A DNA stretch of 64,000 nt from Paratinospora sagittata (lineage: Eukaryota > Streptophyta > Magnoliopsida > Ranunculales > Menispermaceae), in contig CM069600.1 of the NCBI GenBank assembly GCA_035771175.1, forward strand, positions 9,819,729 through 9,883,728. The letters are read 5' to 3'. The notes under the pieces are model-generated. The model did not search any database and had not been told where the DNA came from. It worked only from the letters and a program-made list of their open reading frames with translations. Position numbers and translations under genes: made by a program. Numbering within the stretch: position 1 is the stretch's first letter; each line of letters opens with the position of its first letter. Below are positions 22,101 to 31,100 of this stretch, one piece after another.

Positions 22101-25100
22101 ATGGACATGAATTTATGATTTTTGGACAATTTGACATTCATTATACAACACAGTTAGATGCATATAATTTTATATATGAACTATCCAAGGACCTATAAAT
22201 AAATAATTAACTATTTAGGGACCTATAAATAAATATTTTTTAATGGCCTAGGCACCTTCTAGGCCTCGCCTAGGCCACATCTCGGCTAGATAGGGAAAAT
22301 CGTCTAGACATCATCTTGGCACTTGAAACCATTGCTTCCCTTCAGTATAGAGTTCTCTGCATTAATATAGGACTTACTTTAAAAGTTCAATTTTCTTTTC
22401 TTCTTTTCAAATTTCATGGTCAATAACATATTGTTAATAAGAAGAATGCCAATAACATGATAAACAGTGTCTATACTGTCTACTGAACACAAGAATTTTT
22501 CAGGTTAATTTGTCGGATCATTGGATTGAACTTTGATCCTTCAGTCATTTATTTTATTAAATAGTTTCTGGAATAATGGCATTCTGCTATATCCAAGCTT
22601 AGCTTGGTCAGTTTTTAAAGTGTTTGGGGAGGAGTTAATTGCAAAAGAAAAGCTCAACAAATTTTCCAGGAGTATGTGGCTTCATATTTCTCTGGTCCTT
22701 TGAATTTTCAAGCATTGGATGTGAAATGATTATGTACACAAATGTATGCTGGGATTTCCAGCATTTCTGCCTTCTCAAGTATCAAGATGTTCCATTCATC
22801 GTTTTGGTTCACATACTTAAAACACTGTGAACTGATTTGAGCCTTACGGAATATATGAATTTTGCACCATTTCAGCCTTTGATGCTCATTGTTCCTGATG
22901 TGCAAGATGTTTACACTCCTCTACAAACTGATGTTATCGTTCAACTTTCAGAGGTTTGAAACTTGGCATTGCAGCTTTACCTTCCTTATGCTCTTAAAGA
23001 GTTTGTTTGTGGTAGCACTCAATTCATGCAAGTAAGATTTGTTTTCTTTTCTGAGAATTTAGTGCCGGCAACATTTGGAGCAATTGCTGGAGATTATTCC
23101 GACCATGTTTCAAAGTAATAGAGTGGCTGAATCTGCATTTGGAGCGGCAAGCAAGGTATGCCTCTTGTTCAAAGTGGATAGTTAATGAATTTGGGATTTT
23201 ACGTATGAGGCATTTATAAGTAGTGGACGCATGTGGCCAGCATGAATTTTTGGCATGATGAACTTTTTTGTTAAAAATAAATAAATAAATAAAAATTGTA
23301 ACATATATTTGATAGATCTTTTTCACCTTTTAATCAGGCAGCATTTTTGGCGATGAAGAGCATAGGGGGAAAGCTTCTTGTGTTTCAGTCAGGTGAGTCA
23401 TATAACCTATGTTACCTGGACTCGGGTATGGGTGTCGGATACGGGTACATATTTAGAGGTCCAACTCGTCCATTTTCAAATTCTTGGATACGGAGACGCT
23501 GCTATATTATATGTTGTTTCTTTTTTTTCTTTTTTTCAATCATTTATTCTCCTTTTTGTTCTTCCACTTAATTGAATTTCACCTATTAGTCATTATTTTC
23601 GTTCATGCTTTCTTTTCTTTCTATTGGAGAATCTACACAATAATATTCTAAAATCTAAAGTGTCGGACACATATTCCATATCCATGTCGTATCATGAAGT
23701 GTCGGACACGGGTACGTCGGGCTAAAGTAAAAGGTCCGCGTAACATAGCATATAACTGCTCACAGAAAAACCCGACTAACCCAATACCACCTGCTTGCTT
23801 TCAGTTGGGTCCAATGATACTATTCAGGTCAATTGGTTACAATTGATAGAACCTGAAGGGTTGGGGCATTATGTTGAGTTTTGATTTATGAATCGATATC
23901 AACTCGACACTCCAACAATAGCCAATACTTCCCTATGCACACAAATACTTGAGAGGAGGGCACCTCCACTACTTGGAGAAAGAGTGGGAGGTGAGGCAAA
24001 CAAGAATGAGGAAGGGCGAAGGGGGCTTACCTCTTCATAAGAGGGAATGGCCTCTCACCCTCAGTCCCAATGTGGGACTAAAGATAAAGAGGAGAAGCCC
24101 CCCCGTCAGTCCCAACCCCTTCCCCTTTGTCACTTCTCAAGTCTTTCAGCTCATAAATTGGGCATTTGAGACTCTAATGGAGGCACTATATGGTGAGATT
24201 TGTGAAGGAATTTAAAAAATACAACTTTGTTTAATCTCTTGAAAAAGGGTTAAAAGTAAACCTGACACACCCGAGCAACCTGATCAGATAAATGGGTCGG
24301 TTGGGTGATTATTTTCGTCAAACTTTTGGGTTGGTTTCAACTTTCAAGTGGTGAAAAATACCACCTGACGAGGTTGGGGCAGCCAAAATTTGGTCTGAAC
24401 TCGATGCAGCTCGATTGATGTACACCCCTACTTCCTAGTTTCATGCCTAGACTTGTGAATGATTGTCCTTCTGTTATTGCTAGACAGGCATTTGTACCTA
24501 GAGTGAATAAACTGTTGTTGAACTGATAACCATAAAGCTGTAAAATATTACGTGAAGTTTCAATTTAGGCTTCCGACAAGGTGTAAATTTGAGGCATAAT
24601 TGATGTTGTTTATAAGTTACAAAAAAATTGCAATTTATAAAGTTTTGTGGTCAATCCAAAAATCCCCTATATATGCAAATAATAGTTGTGGAATAGTTTG
24701 TTGCTTTCACAATATTTATTAAACATTATTGTGATTATAAATCTTACTTGAAACATTGTATTATAATATTTTAATTTGAATATTTAAGTATCTATCATGC
24801 TTATTTCAGTGTATCTTGAAAGAAACATGGATCTTCAAACTTTTTAAATGAAAAGTTCTATGTACCTCTCTATTATTTTGAGTTTTTATATAAATTTTCT
24901 ATACTAAATTAGATATCTCTCAATTAATTCCGAATTTTAGGTAACTGAAGTGTAGGACATAGTTAAATTTTCATACACGATTATGGCAATGGGCAATGGG
25001 CAATGGCAGCGAAGGGCTGTGTACAACAGAGTTAGAAGGGGGAGAATATCTAACTATGCTTCTTGCCTCTTTTTTTTTTTTTTTCTTTGTTCAGTCTTGC

Positions 25101-28100
25101 CTTCAGTTGGAGTTGGAGCACTTTCTGCGAGAGAAGTTGAAGGAAAAGTTAATGCATCTGCTGGAGAGAAGGTGTGGAACTTACTTTTGTTATTTATGTT
25201 TTTTATTATATTCCCAGGACATGATTAACTATGTTTAAATATAAGATTATGATCCCACACCATTCACATAATTGAAGCTTTGTGATTTATTAAATCAGTA
25301 ACCCCATTTCTGCTGTTTATTTTTGAATGTTAGTTTCTTTTTAGGGTGCTTCATCATGGTTTAATCTTCTTTGAGTGCATTGTCCTTCTAATATTGTGTC
25401 ATATATGTGAACTCTTTGTGGTGACCAATGCAATCCTGCTCTATCATTCAATCTATATGTGGTAGAGATGGGGGTTTTAAGGTGGATAAGGGGTAAATTT
25501 AGGGAGGAAATAATTAGCGAAGAGGTCTGATGCAAGGACCTAAGGAATGGTGCCAGTTGGGTTATGAACTTGGGAATTTAGAAGAGTTGGTTTACCATGT
25601 GAGATGAAAACCAAGGACAGTGCCTATGTGAAGGGTGGCATAGTGCAAGTTGAAGGCGCAAAAAATTGAAGGGTTCCAAAATTTCCTGTTTAATGTAGTG
25701 GCAAAATATATCAGTGCCCTCCATGTAATAGTAAATATAACCCTAGATAGAGTCGTCTACTATGTAAGATAAACTTTGTTGAATCTAAATAATGGGATAA
25801 AGTGTGTTGTTTTACTGTTGTTGCATGGAAAGTCCAATTATTTGTAATTCCACTAAATTGTGGAATTTACTGCCAAACCTTTTGATTTCTGAGTAGATAT
25901 GTACTGCATTTGGATTTCAGGAAGTCCAAAAGTTGCTTCAACCAGCAGATAAGACACTCAAAACTATGGCAATGGAATTTGCTGAGTATCAGGTGAGGCA
26001 TCTTTCATTTTACTTATTTAGTTCATTTTAAAAACAATAGATGGTAAATTATTTTTCTCAGGCCCTTCTTCTTAATCAATTTTCTTGAATATCGATCTCT
26101 AGGAGTTGTTCTAGCTATGAAGAATATGCATTATGTTTATACATTGTTAAGCTGGTTTCATAACCAAACAAAGTTCTACAGGTGTGTGTGGACATCTTCA
26201 TCACTTGCCAGACGTACGTAGATATTGCTTCCATTTCTGTTGTCTCGAGAACTACTGGTGGTCAGGTATTCATCTTGCTGCCCTGCCTAGCTTTCTAGCT
26301 ATATTTTGATTTTGGTATTTCCTTAAACTAGGCTTCAAGAATGATTGTACAAATGTTGAAATCTAGCAATACCTTGATCAATTTAATGATATAGAATGCT
26401 TGAGCCAAGTGCTATCATCTACCTATTTAAGACTTAAGAGCCCAGGTATTTCATGTTCTTGGAATTTGAGTGGAAATTTTTTATGATGTGGTCCTTCCCA
26501 GAGATGAACTAGTGACGCTGTACACTATGTTTGCAAGATTAATTGGATTTAGCCCATTTTTTTACTGTTTATTTATTCACTTTTGCAGCTTTTGTGATTG
26601 CCATATTTCATTTAATGCATGTATGCTGCTCTGTTGTTCTTCAATAGGACATTATTTTTATGTTGATCTATATTTCTGCGGCTTTATTCGCCAGTGCTTC
26701 TTTAGCAGCAATCTCTGGATACTTTTTTTTTTGTGTCTGGATACTTTTTTTTTTTTGTGTGTGTGTGTGTGTAACAACTAACAAGCATTTCATTTCTGAC
26801 CAAGATTTTGGTTATGGTATATGCAATTTACTTGTTTGTTTTTCTTGTTGAAGGTATATTACTACTACCCTTTTTCAGCTGTTTCTGATTCAGCCAAGCT
26901 GTACAATGATCTTAGATGGAATATTACACGACCTCAAGGTTTTGAGGCAGTAATGCGTGTCAGATGCAGCCAGGTTAGTTCATTATTATGTGAAAATCAG
27001 ATCCTACTTATGTTTTCCATTCATAAATATTATACTTCAGAGTTATTTCATGCAGATTGTTCTAATTTTTTAGTTTGATTTGATTATTTGATTCTTCTAG
27101 GGTCTCCAAGTTCAAGACTACTTCGGGAGTTTCTGCAAGCGGATTCCCACTGATGTTGATCTTCCAGCGGTCTGTATTTCACTTATAGTAGTAGTCTTGG
27201 TGTGGAACTGGAATTGTTTTGGAGCTAATTAACTTGGGTGGATAAACTATCAAAACAATGGTCATACTTTGGGAATTTCTGCAAGCGGATTCCCACTGAT
27301 GTTGATCTACCAGTCCAGCAGTCTCTGTTTCACTTGTAGTAATAGTCTTAGTGTGTAACTGGAATTCTTTTGAAGCTAATTGACCTGAGTGCATGAACTA
27401 TGAAAAAGATAAAAAAGGTTTACCCAGTGCATGAGGTTCCCAACAGTGGCGATTTGGGGAAGGAAATGATGTATGCAGCCTCACCTTAATTGTTTCAAGA
27501 TTCGAGTCCATGATCTCTAGGTCAAAATAGAGCAACCTCAACTGTTGCACCGAAGCTTCTCCTTCATTTGAAGGCTTGGGGACAAACACTTCAAACCTAT
27601 TGAAAGGCATAGTTTACAGGGAAATTAGCACCCTTTAATTGATTTAGGTTCTGAATTTTGTTGAACTATTTTTATATGAAAAACTGTTATATTAACATAT
27701 GCTATACTCCAAAAACATGGGGAATTTGATTGCAAGAAAAGGTAAAGGACAAGTATAAGACTCTTGCTACTTGTTTGGTTTTTGTGATGATGTTATCTTG
27801 TCCTTTCAGTTATCTGATTGTCTTAATTTATAAATATTATTTCAGAATTCCTCCATGGTTTCTACATATTTTCACTCGTGGTTTTTCTTTTCTTTTCTTT
27901 TTCTTTTTTTTTCATATCCTGTTGCAGTGCTTTGTGACTCTGTAACCATCCAGGAAAAAAAATCACTCATCCTTATTGCTACTAAATCGGTAAAAGAATG
28001 TTTCCCCAAGAAAATGGCTCCTAGCAATTGGAAGTATGGGACTGTGTATCGGCATTTTTCAGACCCGTCCCAGTTATTGAAAGTTTTGATACAATGTTTC

Positions 28101-31100
28101 TTTTTCTCAGCTATACCAGTGCTAGATATAGTACCTTATTGTTGAGGTTGTTTATGATTCTGGCATTCAGTTGACATATGTGATCATACCATACCTATTA
28201 CTAATAATTTTCATATATATAAATTATATTTTATCAACGGGTGATGAAGACGTGTTTGTTATCTGTAAGAAAACTTGTGTTTTTGCTGCAGATTGACTGT
28301 GACAAAACTATAATGGTCACCTTCAAGCATGATGAGAAATTTTTAGAGGGTTCTGAATGTGCATTTCAGGTAATGTGGGAACATTTGTAATTATTAGCCA
28401 TCTTCTTTGTGCTTCTTTATGATATTGCAATTGCTTAATGTCCTCTATTTGCCTATTATGATAATTTGTGGATTACTGTTCAAGCACCTATGTTATGGAA
28501 TTATTGATAAAGAATTCTCTTCAAATTTTGATTTGTTTCATTGTTCAGTGTGCACTTCTTTACACAACGGTGTATGGTCAACGAAGAATCCGTGTTACCA
28601 CATTATCACTTACTTGCACAGCCATTCTCAGTAATCTCTTCCGTGCAGCTGATTTGGATACTCAGTTTGCTTGTGTGTTGAAGCAAGGTGATTGATTCTG
28701 TACTCCATCTACTGTTTGTCATTTGTGAAATATTCCCTTATATCAATTATTTAGCTAGATGTATCCCACAAATTGAAGGATTGAACGCATATGTGACATA
28801 TATTTACTGCTAGTTGATATATAAACTATCATAGCAGGTAAGTGGGACTTCTTTGGGGACACTGGTTGGTTACAATGCAGCGAAAGGTTTTTTCAATAGA
28901 GATATCTATATAAAGAGCTCCAATTATGAGATTCAAGCATCAATTATTTTCCTTGAACTAAAAAATCAACTTCTTAGTTCTTTATTTTTATTTATTTATT
29001 TTTTTGATCTATTGATTCATTTATGCTGCTGCTGCATATCATCTTCTTTGAACTAAAAAAATCAGCTTCTTAGTTCTTTATTTTTATTTTTATTTTTTGA
29101 TCTATTGATTCATTTATGCTTCCACTGCAAGAATTTGTCATCCGAATCTTTAAGATCCTTGTGTCATGTTATTGAGTCTTTTGGTCTTCTTCCTTATCCT
29201 ATGTCAGTAGGTTGATCATCAATCAAGTTGTTTGACTGGGAAGATTGAATTTGAGTGTATTCAGGTTTTCACATTGGCCATGTCTTCCAACCTTTTCATA
29301 GTTGGAGTTCACAGTGCAATTAGGCTTTGAATCATCAGATAGACAGTTAATTTTGCAGTATCCAAATGATGTTTTCTTTTTTATGGGCATGCCTATTAGG
29401 AGGAAATTGCATGACAATTATTGAACTCAAGCCAGGGACTTCAACTGGATTTATTCAATAAAAGTATGACTGATCCTTTTCACAGGTATAGAAAGCAAAG
29501 GCAGGCCTAAGAGTTCTAGCTTCTACTTAGTTACATAGGCTGGCATTTCATCTAAGAACTGGGACGCCATTTAACACTTGAAAAATTACTTGCATCAACT
29601 GTTGATGCACAACAGAAGTAGCTAAATATAGAATATGTGAAGTGAATAATTCATGATAAATTCATAATCCGTATGATTGCAACATCCTTGTGATTGGTTC
29701 TTGGAGGCCAAAGAATCTCTTCACATCTTGAAAATAATTAATTTTCAAATTTAGCTTGCTTCTGTATTTTTGTTTATGATCAATTGATCTATCTAGGTGT
29801 GTAAACCTGACCTGAATTCAGGACAATCAGCAAATTATGCTAATACTTGAACTGAGATTGTGACTCTTCCCTAGTATCAACTATATATCAAGATGGTAAA
29901 GCATCTAAAAATCATATTATTCACCAATGATCAGCCTCATCCCCGTCCTTTTTCATTCATAAATCCCTAGACTTTTGGCGCTTTTGTCTTTGATAATGTA
30001 CACGCTACAGAGCTGGCCCTTTTTCTGAATCAATTATGTTTGAGATAACTAATCGATGGCTCATAAATTGGTGCATAAGCCTCTTTGGGGAGAAACAATT
30101 TAACCATCAACATGATGTGCTTGGTGGTCTTCCTTTTGCCTTAGTACTGGGCACCTTTAGCCCATTCTTCAGATGGACCTAAGCATGTGCCATACTTGAT
30201 TCACCCCCCATCCCTGGTTAAATGCTTCTCTCTTGACCCTTAACTGTCAATGTTTGTTTCATAGTTTGTTTATCTTTAGTTTATGGCTTGGTGCATGCGT
30301 TCTTTATCCTGTATGTATGTATGCGGTTTCTTGAGTTCACCAGTTGATGCAATTAATTAAGTTTTTCCTGCACCGAACTCTTTTTTCAGCTGCGAACGAC
30401 ATTCCTACCTCCCCTCTGATTCAAGTCCAGGAGAAGACAACTGAACACTGCATCAACATTTTGCATGCCTATCGTAAATTTTGTGCAACAGTATCATCAT
30501 CTGGACAGCTGATTCTTCCTGAGGCACTCAAGCTTTTGCCTTTGTATACATTAGGTATTTTATTCATATTAATCATTATTCTAACATTCCTTGAACTCAA
30601 CTAGGCTGTAACAAGGAAACTTCTCTGGCATAGGAGCGAATTTTCGCTGTTCACTCTTTTAATTTCTGTATGATATTTTGTGTAGCCTATCAAAAAAGAA
30701 ACATGTCAGGTTGATTGTTTATTGATTATTGCACCATTTCTTATCCTGACATTCTGGTTTTTCAACATCTCAAAAGCCATTGATATGCTGATATGTGGTT
30801 GCCTAGAACGAATCTTTAACCAATATGTTTAAGTAAAGGGAAAAAAAAGAATAGGAAAAACATGGAAAAAAGAACAGAAAACCTTCATCTTGTTTAAGAA
30901 TTAACTCATAATTTTCCAAATGTGATAGATATTAGGCTTAGAGCTCACTTCACTGGATCAGAAATATTGCACATCCTATTATTTTATTTATTTATTTATT
31001 TTTACTTAAAATCATTATAAGTACGCGCTCCTGTAATCTGGGTCACACTCTGTTTGTTGCATGAGCTGGAAGTTTGCTTTCATTGTCACTGCTTAATCAT

